NCBI GenBank assembly: GCA_905236585.1
Contig: CAJOQZ010000116.1
Location: forward strand, 1 to 5,460
DNA: 5,460 nt
Direction: 5' to 3'
Origin: an uncultured Lachnospiraceae bacterium
GTDB taxonomy: Bacteria; Bacillota; Clostridia; Lachnospirales; Lachnospiraceae
Within the stretch, counting starts at the first letter, position 1. Each line of letters begins with the position of its first letter. Of the stretch, positions 1 through 5,460 are shown piece by piece. The position numbers and the translations under genes are program-made. Below the pieces are notes generated by a model. The model was given only the letters and a program-made list of their open reading frames with translations, had not been told where the DNA came from and searched no databases.

Positions 1-162
1 ACGCTTGGGGAAGATGAGTATTTCGTCCTCGGAGACAACCGCAACAACTCTTCCGACAGCCGGTTCGAGGGCGTTGCGAATGTGAAAAGGAGCATCATTG
101 TAGGCAAGGCGTTTTTGCGGATCTATCCGTTTAATAAGATTACGCTTCTGAAAGACAACTAA
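1..162 (+). CDS. lepB: Type I signal peptidase, C-terminal fragment (5' end outside window)
   Basis: The last 53 codons of a reading frame open at the left edge, ending in TAA at 160-162. The visible peptide contains GDNRNNSSDSR, the conserved box E of type I (SPase I, S26 family) signal peptidases, followed by the usual short tail with a V-x-G-KAFLRIYPF pattern. The family is membrane-anchored and cleaves signal peptides from exported preproteins on the outer face of the cytoplasmic membrane with a Ser/Lys dyad. The catalytic Ser and Lys and the membrane anchor would lie upstream and cannot be checked. Proximity to rnhB fits the Firmicutes neighbourhood in which lepB sits near rplS and rnhB. 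No hairpin terminator is visible between its stop and the next gene (38 bases), so co-transcription with the chemoreceptor is possible. The family call is strong. Which paralogue this is cannot be said. Confidence 0.93.
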   Translation, partial: TLGEDEYFVLGDNRNNSSDSRFEGVANVKRSIIVGKAFLRIYPFNKITLLKDN

Positions 163-189
163 AAAAACGGGAAATCAACTTTTATAACG

Positions 190-196
190 AGGAGGG
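190..196 (+). promoter_or_regulatory. Ribosome binding site of the chemoreceptor gene
   Basis: AGGAGGG lies four bases before the ATG at 201. The match to the 16S anti-Shine-Dalgarno is very strong but the spacing is on the short side. It supports ATG 201 as the start, and no other in-frame start with a comparable site is nearby. Confidence 0.8.
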
Positions 197-200
197 CATT

Positions 201-2243
201 ATGAAAAAAGGTTCCAAAAAGGACGCGAATAAGGGGTCAGGCGCAGGTATCCGACCGAAGAGGACAATTTCGAGCAAACTGCTCGTTGTCGTACTTCCGA
301 TGGTTACGGCGTCTATTCTTTTTATTATCCTGTTTTTATCCACGCAGGCGAAATCCATTATCATCGAGCAGTCGCAGAATGCGCTGGAGAATGAGACGAA
401 TGCGAACGCCAATGATATCGCACGGACGATGAACAACATCCGCGGTTATTATGATGGTCTTGTTGACGTCATGGAAGCATCCGTCTATGAGGACGATGCG
501 GCGATTCTAGCGGCGTTGGCACCGGGGATGGAAGAGTATTCCGGTACGGTGATCGATGTATATATCGGTCTTTCGGATAGGAGTTTCTATGACGGAGGCG
601 GCTGGGTGCCGGATGCGGATTATGATCCGACGACCCGCGGTTGGTATGAGAACGGTTTTAAGGAGAACAATATAATTTATGGCGCTCCGTCCGTAGATAT
701 GACGACGGGACAGATGGTTGTCTGCGGTTCGAGGCATATCAGTTTGAAGGACGGCAGAGAGGGTGCGCTTTCGACAGATGTCGTGATTTCCGGCATTTCG
801 GACAGCGTCAGTTCCTATACGCCGGTGAAGACCGGCGAAAGCATTCTGTTTTCGGACAGCATGATCGTCGGGGCGCAGGAAGACGGCTATGCGGGGACAG
901 ACGTAAGCGAGCATTCCGGCGACGCGTTATTACAGGCGGTATACGGCAAAATGGCGAGCGTCGGACAGGTGCAGGAAATCAAGGCGGGCGGCAAGACATA
1001 TTATGTGGCATATCAGACCGTAGAGGGCACGCCGTGGACATTGGCGTCGCTGGTTGCGAAGAACGATGTGTTGCGCGACCTGAACCGTTTCCAGTTGATC
1101 TGCTGGATCGTAGCGGCGATCATCATTGTACTTATCGCGGTCGTAATGATGCAGCTGGTATCTCGGATCATCACAAGACCGGTTAAGGTATTGACGGACA
1201 ACATTGTAAGCATTACCAATTCCGACTTTACGGTTGAGATCGACGACAAGGGCAACGACGAGATCGGCATCATGAATAAGAACATGAAAGCCTTTATCGC
1301 TCATATGAGAAGTTCCTTAGGGCAGATGCGCGACGAGACGGAGGCACTTTCCAAGGAAGCGGGCAACAGCCGTTCGTCTTCGGAGAACATGCATTCACAG
1401 GCGAAGGAACAGTCCGATTCGATGGAGCAGATCCGCGGCGCTATGGACGGCATGGCGGGCGCGGTCGGCGAACTTGCCACGAACGCGACGGAACTTGCCG
1501 GTATGGTATCCGACCTTACCAACGAAGGCAACACCGCAGATGAGACGATGAAAGTCTTAGTTGAAAAAGCGGCGCAGGGTCAGCAGGATATGAAGGTCGT
1601 AACAACGAGCATGGAAGCGATCGCTTCATCCATGAAGGATATGAACGACGTTGTTATGACGGTGGAAGAATCGGCGAAGCAGATCAACGGCATCGTCGAG
1701 ATGATCAACTCGATCGCCGGTCAGACGAATCTCTTATCCTTAAATGCTTCGATCGAGGCGGCGCGTGCGGGAGAAGCCGGCAAAGGCTTTGCGGTCGTTG
1801 CGACGGAGATCGGCTCTTTAGCGAACGACAGCGCGGAGGCAAGCCGCGAGATCGGCGCGATCATTGCCGAGGTCATGAAGCAGATTTCCGTCCTTTCTGA
1901 GAAGTCGGCGGCGAACATGAGCGAGATTGAGCATAGTTCCGAGTCGGTGGAAGTGGCGCAGAACACGTTCAAGGAAATCTTCTCGAACCTCGATATTACG
2001 AGCGAATCCATGCAGAAGATGATCGGCATGATGAGCGAGATCGACGGCATTGCTTCGAGCGTGGCGGCGATATCCGAACAGCAGTCGGCAAGTTCCGAGG
2101 AAGTTACGGCGACGGTGGAGACGCTTGCCATCAGCGCGGGCGAGGTGGCGGACGAAAGCCAGAGCGTATCCGATTCGGCGAATACGGTATCGCAGTCGGC
2201 GGAGACGATCAACAACTTTGTCGCAACCTTCAAATTGGATTAA
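201..2243 (+). CDS. Methyl-accepting chemotaxis protein with dCache sensor, HAMP and signalling domain
   Basis: A complete 680-residue transmembrane chemoreceptor that would pass ligand binding outside the cell to CheA/CheW inside. Order: basic cytoplasmic N-terminus; membrane segment about 27-48; extracellular double-Cache domain about 50-285; second membrane segment about 299-320; HAMP about 321-375 (P327, DEIG at 353-356); long cytoplasmic coiled coil. The hairpin tip is about 505-534 with QTNLLSLNASIEAARAGE, the CheA/CheW-binding core. Residues 622-632 (AAISEQQSASS) fit the methylation-site consensus, with E626/Q627 as the modifiable pair. In the sensor, Y141, R146, W148, Y149, D166 and D193 match, in order and spacing, the amino-acid-binding dCache_1 motif as I recall it from PctA-type receptors, so an amino acid or related ligand is inferred. 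It ends FKLD, with no NWETF-like CheR/CheB tether. The ATG at 201 is preceded by AGGAGGG (190-196). Family certain; ligand inferred. Confidence 0.97.
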   Translation: MKKGSKKDANKGSGAGIRPKRTISSKLLVVVLPMVTASILFIILFLSTQAKSIIIEQSQNALENETNANANDIARTMNNIRGYYDGLVDVMEASVYEDDAAILAALAPGMEEYSGTVIDVYIGLSDRSFYDGGGWVPDADYDPTTRGWYENGFKENNIIYGAPSVDMTTGQMVVCGSRHISLKDGREGALSTDVVISGISDSVSSYTPVKTGESILFSDSMIVGAQEDGYAGTDVSEHSGDALLQAVYGKMASVGQVQEIKAGGKTYYVAYQTVEGTPWTLASLVAKNDVLRDLNRFQLICWIVAAIIIVLIAVVMMQLVSRIITRPVKVLTDNIVSITNSDFTVEIDDKGNDEIGIMNKNMKAFIAHMRSSLGQMRDETEALSKEAGNSRSSSENMHSQAKEQSDSMEQIRGAMDGMAGAVGELATNATELAGMVSDLTNEGNTADETMKVLVEKAAQGQQDMKVVTTSMEAIASSMKDMNDVVMTVEESAKQINGIVEMINSIAGQTNLLSLNASIEAARAGEAGKGFAVVATEIGSLANDSAEASREIGAIIAEVMKQISVLSEKSAANMSEIEHSSESVEVAQNTFKEIFSNLDITSESMQKMIGMMSEIDGIASSVAAISEQQSASSEEVTATVETLAISAGEVADESQSVSDSANTVSQSAETINNFVATFKLD

Positions 2244-2277
2244 GCCGATTTACGAAATCAATAAAATGTAGTAAAAT

Positions 2278-2313
2278 AAATCCCGGTATGAAATTTGTCA
2301 TATCGGGATTTTT
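2278..2313 (+). terminator. Rho-independent terminator after the chemoreceptor gene
   Basis: AATCCCGGTATG at 2279-2290 pairs with CATATCGGGATT at 2299-2310, giving 12 pairs with a single G-U wobble. The loop is 8 bases (AAATTTGT). One more A-T pair (2278/2311) can extend the stem, and the right arm runs into five T (2309-2313). It lies 35 bases after the chemoreceptor stop codon and separates that gene from rnhB. The A-rich left flank gives only a partial match to a bidirectional design, and no gene converges from the right, so it is called for the + strand only. Confidence 0.88.
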
Positions 2314-2385
2314 ACACGGATATCAACTTTTGTGTTGAAAACATACAATCTTAAGTGTGAGGATAAGGCGTTCCTGCCGTCGAAT

Positions 2386-2391
2386 AAGGAG
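2386..2391 (+). promoter_or_regulatory. Ribosome binding site deciding the rnhB start
   Basis: AAGGAG lies six bases before the ATG at 2398, a near-ideal site. It is the reason for preferring ATG 2398 over the upstream in-frame GTG at 2332, which has no recognisable site. The downstream ATG at 2446 has only a weaker GGGGA (2434-2438) seven bases ahead, though that start sits closer to where similarity to other RNase HII proteins begins. Confidence 0.7.
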
Positions 2392-2397
2392 ATTTGT

Positions 2398-3198
2398 ATG
2401 TTTTCGAGGCAAGATTGGATGAAAAATGATACTGGGGATATACACATGCCAACAATAGCGGAGATCAAAAAAGAATTACAGCAGACGGACGACGGGCAGT
2501 TAAGCGCCTTTATCGAGGCATATGCCGCGGACGAAAGGGACGGCGTGCAAAAACTACTTTCCTCGGCAAAAAAGCGCATCAAGCGCCTTGCCGCGGAACG
2601 GGAGAGGATCGAAGCCCTAAAGTTTTTCGAAAAAAAATATGCCGAGTATTCTTTTGTTTGCGGCATCGACGAGGCGGGCAGGGGACCGCTTGCCGGACCG
2701 GTCGTCGCCGGGGCTGTTATTTTTCCGAAAGATGTCGATATTTTATATATCAATGATTCGAAGAAACTTTCGGCGGCAAAGCGCGAAGAACTCTACGACG
2801 TAATCCGTGATAAGGCGGCTGCCTGCGCGGTTGGGATCGTGGAGGCAGAGCGGATTGACGAGATCAATATCTTGCAGGCGACTTATGAGGCGATGCGAAA
2901 GGCGATTTTCGCGCTTCCCGAAAAGCCGCAGATATTGCTGAATGACGCAGTGACGATCCCAGACGTTGACATCCGGCAGGTGGCGATCATCAAAGGGGAT
3001 GCAAAGAGCATCTCCATCGGAGCAGCGAGCATTTTAGCAAAAGTTACAAGGGACCGGATGATGATAGAATACGACGAACAATTTCCGGGGTACGGTTTTG
3101 CGAAGCATAAAGGCTACGGCACGGCGGAGCATTACGCGGCGATCCGCAGAATGGGTTTAAGCCCAATCCACCGGAAGTCATTTTTGACAAATTTATAG
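2398..3198 (+). CDS. rnhB: Ribonuclease HII
   Basis: Cuts the RNA strand of RNA-DNA hybrids and starts removal of single ribonucleotides misincorporated into DNA; metal-dependent and cytoplasmic. From ATG 2398 the protein has 266 residues. Residues 89-96 read GIDEAGRG, then PLAGPVVAGAVI, the family signature with catalytic D91 and E92. The other two acidic residues of the DEDD site are D183 (LLNDA) and D201 (IIKGDAKS). ILAKVTRDRMM and the C-terminal SPIHRKSF are also family hallmarks, so all key residues are present. Residues about 17-85 form a charged, helical N-terminal extension (TIAEIKKEL...) resembling that of Bacillus subtilis RnhB (about 255 residues). The first 16 residues, MFSRQDWMKNDTGDIH, match nothing I recognise, so the true start may be ATG 2446 (250 residues). 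It stands 26 bases before the FliK-like gene with no terminator between, consistent with an operon. Confidence 0.96.
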   Translation: MFSRQDWMKNDTGDIHMPTIAEIKKELQQTDDGQLSAFIEAYAADERDGVQKLLSSAKKRIKRLAAERERIEALKFFEKKYAEYSFVCGIDEAGRGPLAGPVVAGAVIFPKDVDILYINDSKKLSAAKREELYDVIRDKAAACAVGIVEAERIDEINILQATYEAMRKAIFALPEKPQILLNDAVTIPDVDIRQVAIIKGDAKSISIGAASILAKVTRDRMMIEYDEQFPGYGFAKHKGYGTAEHYAAIRRMGLSPIHRKSFLTNL

Positions 3199-3210
3199 CG
3201 GTACGATAAT

Positions 3211-3215
3211 AGGAG
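3211..3215 (+). promoter_or_regulatory. Ribosome binding site for a TTG start
   Basis: AGGAG lies nine bases before TTG 3225. It supports this rare start codon: the next in-frame ATG (3303) has no good site, and starting there would remove the first 26 residues, including the well-formed opening MQISDLIGQYNNSL. Confidence 0.65.
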
Positions 3216-3224
3216 CATACGGTT

Positions 3225-5183
3225 TTGCAGATATCGGATCTGATCGGACAATATAATAATTCCCTGAACGCGGGAAGCCGCATTGCAAACGGCACGCGGG
3301 GCATGAATCAGGTGTCTGATACGATGAATAAACTCGGCACCGGACAGCTTTTCGAGGGTACCGTTACCGGAACGAAGGCGGGGCAGGTGACGCTTACGCT
3401 AGGCAACGGACAGGCGATTAACGCCCGGCTTGCGGGGGATGTGAATCTGATTGAGGGGGAGTCGGTCTTTTTTGAGGTAAAAAGCAACGACGGCAATACG
3501 ATCAACATCCGTCCGGTATCCATGGGGACGATGAACAATCCGACGCTGCTTACCGCGCTTGACTCGGCAAATCTTCCGGTGACGGAGGACAGCCTTAATA
3601 TGGTAAAAACCATGATGTCCGAACAGATGCCCATTGACGCTGGATCGCTTGCCAACATGGCAAAACTCAAGAATCTATATCCCGATACGGATATCGCCAC
3701 GCTTGTTACCATGAAAAAACTGGATATGGAAGTAAGCCCCGAGATGATCGAGCAGTTTGAGCATTATCAGGCGAACGAGGGCGCGATCTTAGATTCGGTG
3801 GCTTCCCTTGCCGACGCCTTTGTCGAGGCGATTGCGAATCCGGAGGTTTCTGCGGAAGATATCAAGGCGTTTCAGGACAATCTGATGCAGGTGATCGACC
3901 CGGAGGCAGTTTCCGATGTGCCGGAAGACGCCCCGGCGGATGAAGCGGCTGCGGAAGGTACAGGGGAAGCAGACGGGGGGCTTCTAAAGGAAGTCACAGG
4001 AGAGAAAGGAGAATCTGTTCCGGCGCAGACAGCGAAGGATGTCGGCGCGGCAGTAAACGCAGAGAGCGCGGAAAGCGTATCGGCACCTGCGGCGGCGTCT
4101 GTCAAAGCCGATAAGGCGACAGAGTCCGCCGGATATACCGGGGAGGCGAAAGCCGCGGCAGAAGGCGCAGGGGCGGAAAAAACTGCGGCAGCAGCACCGT
4201 TTTCGGATGCGGCGGTTACCGGAACTGCCGACGGCGCGGTGGAGGAAATTAAGACGCATATTACGATTCTTTCTGCGGAGGATGACCCGGAGATTTCACA
4301 GTTGGTAAAGGACGCGGGTGAGGAATCGGCGGACGCATTTCCGAACAACTCCCTCGGCGCGGCGCTTTCCAAAGAGGAAATAGACGACCTTACACAATCA
4401 TTAAAAGACGCCGGGCTTTTGCAGAAACTTACTGAGTTTACGGAAAAAAACCAAAAATTATCGCCGCAGACGGACGCAACGAAACTGCTTACGGCGATAA
4501 ACGAACAGATGAAAAGCAGCCCGGAATTGTCCAAGGAAGATATGCGAAAGGTTCTGTCTTTGGACGGGTATAAAGCGGCGCTTAAGTCCGCGCTGCAGAA
4601 AAAATGGACCATTGCGCCCGAAGAGGTTGCGGACAGGGAGAATATCAAAACACTCTACGAGGATATCGAAAAAGACGTTGCAAGAATCGCGCAGTCCGCG
4701 GCGGATATGACAAAGGGCGACAATCCGCTGTCGCAGAGTGCAAAACAGGTGCATAACAATATTGATTTTATGAATCAGGTCAATCAGACCTACAACTACA
4801 TCCAACTGCCGCTGAAATTGGCGGGGCAGCAGGCGACCGGCGATCTGTATGTTTATTCGAACAAAAAGCGCAGCATTGGCGAGAATGACGAGGTCAGCGC
4901 CTTTTTGCATTTTGATCTCGAACATCTCGGCGCGACGGATATCTCGGTCAAAATGCGCAACAAAAAGGTCGATACGAAGTTTTATATGGAAGATGACGCG
5001 GCGTTTGATTTAATCGAGAAGAACCTTCCTGTTTTGCAGGCAAAACTCGAAAAGTTAGGCTACAACGTCGCGCTCTCCGTAGAAGGCGGCGGCGAGACGG
5101 TCGATTTTGTCGAGGATTTTTTGAAGCAGGACGCCGCGAGCGTCGGAACGATCACAAGATACTCGTTTGACATGCGGGCATGA
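3225..5183 (+). CDS. FliK-like (YlqG-type) protein with C-terminal hook-length-control-like domain
   Basis: 652 residues from TTG, with no signal peptide or membrane segment. Residues about 1-38 are polar and helical. About 41-98 look like a compact beta domain (FEGTVTGTKAGQVTLTLGNG ... FFEVKSNDG). About 105-225 are mainly helical. About 226-342 are Ala/Glu/Ser-rich low complexity, probably unstructured. About 380-500 are helical. About 524-625 resemble the FliK C-terminal (Flg_hook) domain: LPLKLAGQQATGDLYVY, then LDLEHLG-like HFDLEHLGATDISVKM, a central VDTKFYMEDD strand/helix, and LEKLGYNVALSV. In flagella this domain contacts FlhB to end hook export. The neighbours agree: rnhB upstream and an FlhB C-terminal homologue one base downstream, like the rnhB-ylqG-ylqH order of Bacillus. 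No other flagellar export gene is visible, so a role in hook length is not shown. FliK-like domain fairly sure; function unknown. Confidence 0.82.
   Translation: MQISDLIGQYNNSLNAGSRIANGTRGMNQVSDTMNKLGTGQLFEGTVTGTKAGQVTLTLGNGQAINARLAGDVNLIEGESVFFEVKSNDGNTINIRPVSMGTMNNPTLLTALDSANLPVTEDSLNMVKTMMSEQMPIDAGSLANMAKLKNLYPDTDIATLVTMKKLDMEVSPEMIEQFEHYQANEGAILDSVASLADAFVEAIANPEVSAEDIKAFQDNLMQVIDPEAVSDVPEDAPADEAAAEGTGEADGGLLKEVTGEKGESVPAQTAKDVGAAVNAESAESVSAPAAASVKADKATESAGYTGEAKAAAEGAGAEKTAAAAPFSDAAVTGTADGAVEEIKTHITILSAEDDPEISQLVKDAGEESADAFPNNSLGAALSKEEIDDLTQSLKDAGLLQKLTEFTEKNQKLSPQTDATKLLTAINEQMKSSPELSKEDMRKVLSLDGYKAALKSALQKKWTIAPEEVADRENIKTLYEDIEKDVARIAQSAADMTKGDNPLSQSAKQVHNNIDFMNQVNQTYNYIQLPLKLAGQQATGDLYVYSNKKRSIGENDEVSAFLHFDLEHLGATDISVKMRNKKVDTKFYMEDDAAFDLIEKNLPVLQAKLEKLGYNVALSVEGGGETVDFVEDFLKQDAASVGTITRYSFDMRA
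3900..4250 (+). other. Ala/Glu-rich low-complexity segment inside the FliK-like gene
   Basis: This stretch encodes residues about 226-342 of the FliK-like protein, made mostly of Ala, Glu, Ser, Gly, Asp and Lys, including runs such as AAAEGTGEADGG, SAPAAASVKADK and AEKTAAAAP. It has imperfect recurrence of GCG/GCA/GAA codons but no exact tandem unit that I can identify. It separates the N-terminal beta and helical regions from the C-terminal FliK-like domain. FliK proteins are known for long, disordered, poorly conserved middles that set the molecule's length, and this segment fits that pattern. Boundaries are approximate. Confidence 0.6.
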
Positions 5184-5184
5184 T

Positions 5185-5460
5185 ATGGCTGAAAACTTTA
5201 ACACAAAAGAAAAAGAAAAGACTGCCGTCGCCCTCGCTTATAATCCCGGCGACGACGCGCCGAAGATCTTAGCGACCGGAAAAGGGCATATCGCCGAGAA
5301 GATCATAGAAGAGGCGAAGGCTGCGGATGTGCCGTTTTATCAGGACAGCGCCCTTGCCGAAACCCTTTCCAAACTTGAGATCGGCGATGCGATTCCGCCT
5401 GAACTCTATGAGGTCGTGGCGCAGATCCTCGTTTTTGTCGACGGCATGGACAAGGTAAAG
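5185..5460 (+). CDS. Stand-alone FlhB C-terminal domain homologue (YlqH type), 3' end at or beyond window edge
   Basis: 92 codons from ATG 5185 to the window edge with no stop codon; the family is around 90-100 residues, so only a little is probably missing. After a short charged start (MAENFNTKEKEK), residues about 13-85 match the cytoplasmic domain of FlhB/YscU export proteins: TAVALAYNPGDDAPKILATGKG, then AEKIIEEAKAADVPFYQDSALAETL, then GDAIPPELYEVVAQILVFV. Full FlhB has four membrane helices before this domain and an NPTH autocleavage site at its start. Both are absent, so this resembles only the part of FlhB after cleavage. It starts one base after the FliK-like stop codon with only a weak purine stretch (GCGGG, 5174-5178) ahead, which suggests translational coupling. 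In Bacillus the equivalent gene is ylqH. Family assignment is strong; cellular role is unknown. Confidence 0.9.
   Translation, partial: MAENFNTKEKEKTAVALAYNPGDDAPKILATGKGHIAEKIIEEAKAADVPFYQDSALAETLSKLEIGDAIPPELYEVVAQILVFVDGMDKVK

Noticed and set aside
160..187. Possible flagellar sigma-28 promoter (TAAA ... ATAA) before the chemoreceptor
   Set aside because: Only TAAA and the last half of GCCGATAA match, and the site overlaps the translation start region. This is too weak to call.
183..188. TATAAC as a -10 box for the chemoreceptor gene
   Set aside because: It ends two bases before the ribosome binding site (190-196), so transcription would start inside or after that site, and no -35 element lies at the right distance.
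1721..2233. Minus-strand open frame (170 codons) opposite the chemoreceptor signalling domain
   Set aside because: It is a shadow of the highly conserved plus-strand coiled-coil coding sequence, with no domain of its own.
2244..2251. GCCGATTT resembling a sigma-28 -10 element
   Set aside because: No TAAA-type -35 at the needed spacing, and any transcript would run straight into the terminator at 2278-2313.
2247..2259. Short inverted repeat GATTT-ACG-AAATC after the chemoreceptor stop codon
   Set aside because: A five-pair AT-rich stem with a three-base loop and no T-tract is expected by chance next to the real terminator.
2344..2349. TACAAT as a -10 box for rnhB
   Set aside because: The hexamer is good, but the 16-18 bases upstream give no acceptable -35, and TTGAAA at 2335-2340 is only three bases away. 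Kept as an observation only.
2332..2397. GTG 2332 as the rnhB start or as a separate leader peptide
   Set aside because: No ribosome binding site precedes it, it lies just after the terminator, and the extra 22 residues match no RNase HII feature. It is in frame with rnhB and has no stop of its own, so it is not a leader peptide.
3872..4648. Long minus-strand open frame (258 codons) opposite the FliK-like gene
   Set aside because: Its Ser/Ala/Pro-rich translation is the mirror of the low-complexity coding strand. It has no recognisable domain and lies wholly within a well-supported gene.

Overview
The window looks like the chromosome of a motile Firmicute, most likely a clostridium of the Lachnospiraceae type. 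This is inferred from the Gram-positive style Shine-Dalgarno sites, moderate GC content, the gene set, and the RNase HII sequence, which has the N-terminal extension seen in Bacillus/Clostridia enzymes. All five genes are on the + strand. No RNA gene, mobile element, CRISPR array or phage signature was seen.

Layout: (1) 1-162, the C-terminal end of a type I signal peptidase (lepB). (2) 201-2243, a complete transmembrane methyl-accepting chemotaxis protein with an extracellular double-Cache sensor that carries the residues of the amino-acid-binding Cache motif. A clear intrinsic terminator follows at 2278-2313. (3) 2398-3198, RNase HII (rnhB). (4) 3225-5183, a large protein read from TTG, with a FliK-like C-terminal domain and an Ala/Glu-rich low-complexity middle. 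(5) 5185 to the window edge, a small stand-alone homologue of the FlhB cytoplasmic C-terminal domain (YlqH type), starting one base after the previous stop codon.

The order lepB ... rnhB - FliK-like - FlhB-C-like matches a conserved Firmicutes housekeeping neighbourhood (rplS-lepB-rbgA/ylqF-rnhB-ylqG-ylqH in Bacillus-like genomes, from memory). The main departure is that a chemoreceptor gene and its terminator occupy the place where the ribosome-assembly GTPase gene rbgA is usually found. Genes 3-5 look like one operon with short gaps. lepB and the chemoreceptor may share a transcript, because no terminator is visible between them.

The most interesting biology is the FliK-like/FlhB-C-like pair. 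In flagella, the FliK C-terminal domain and the FlhB cytoplasmic domain together switch export specificity. Here both halves sit next to a ribonuclease gene, with no other flagellar export gene in view, and the FlhB-like half starts after the point where FlhB would carry its NPTH autocleavage motif. The window is otherwise fairly ordinary, and I did not find a clear case for a wholly new system.
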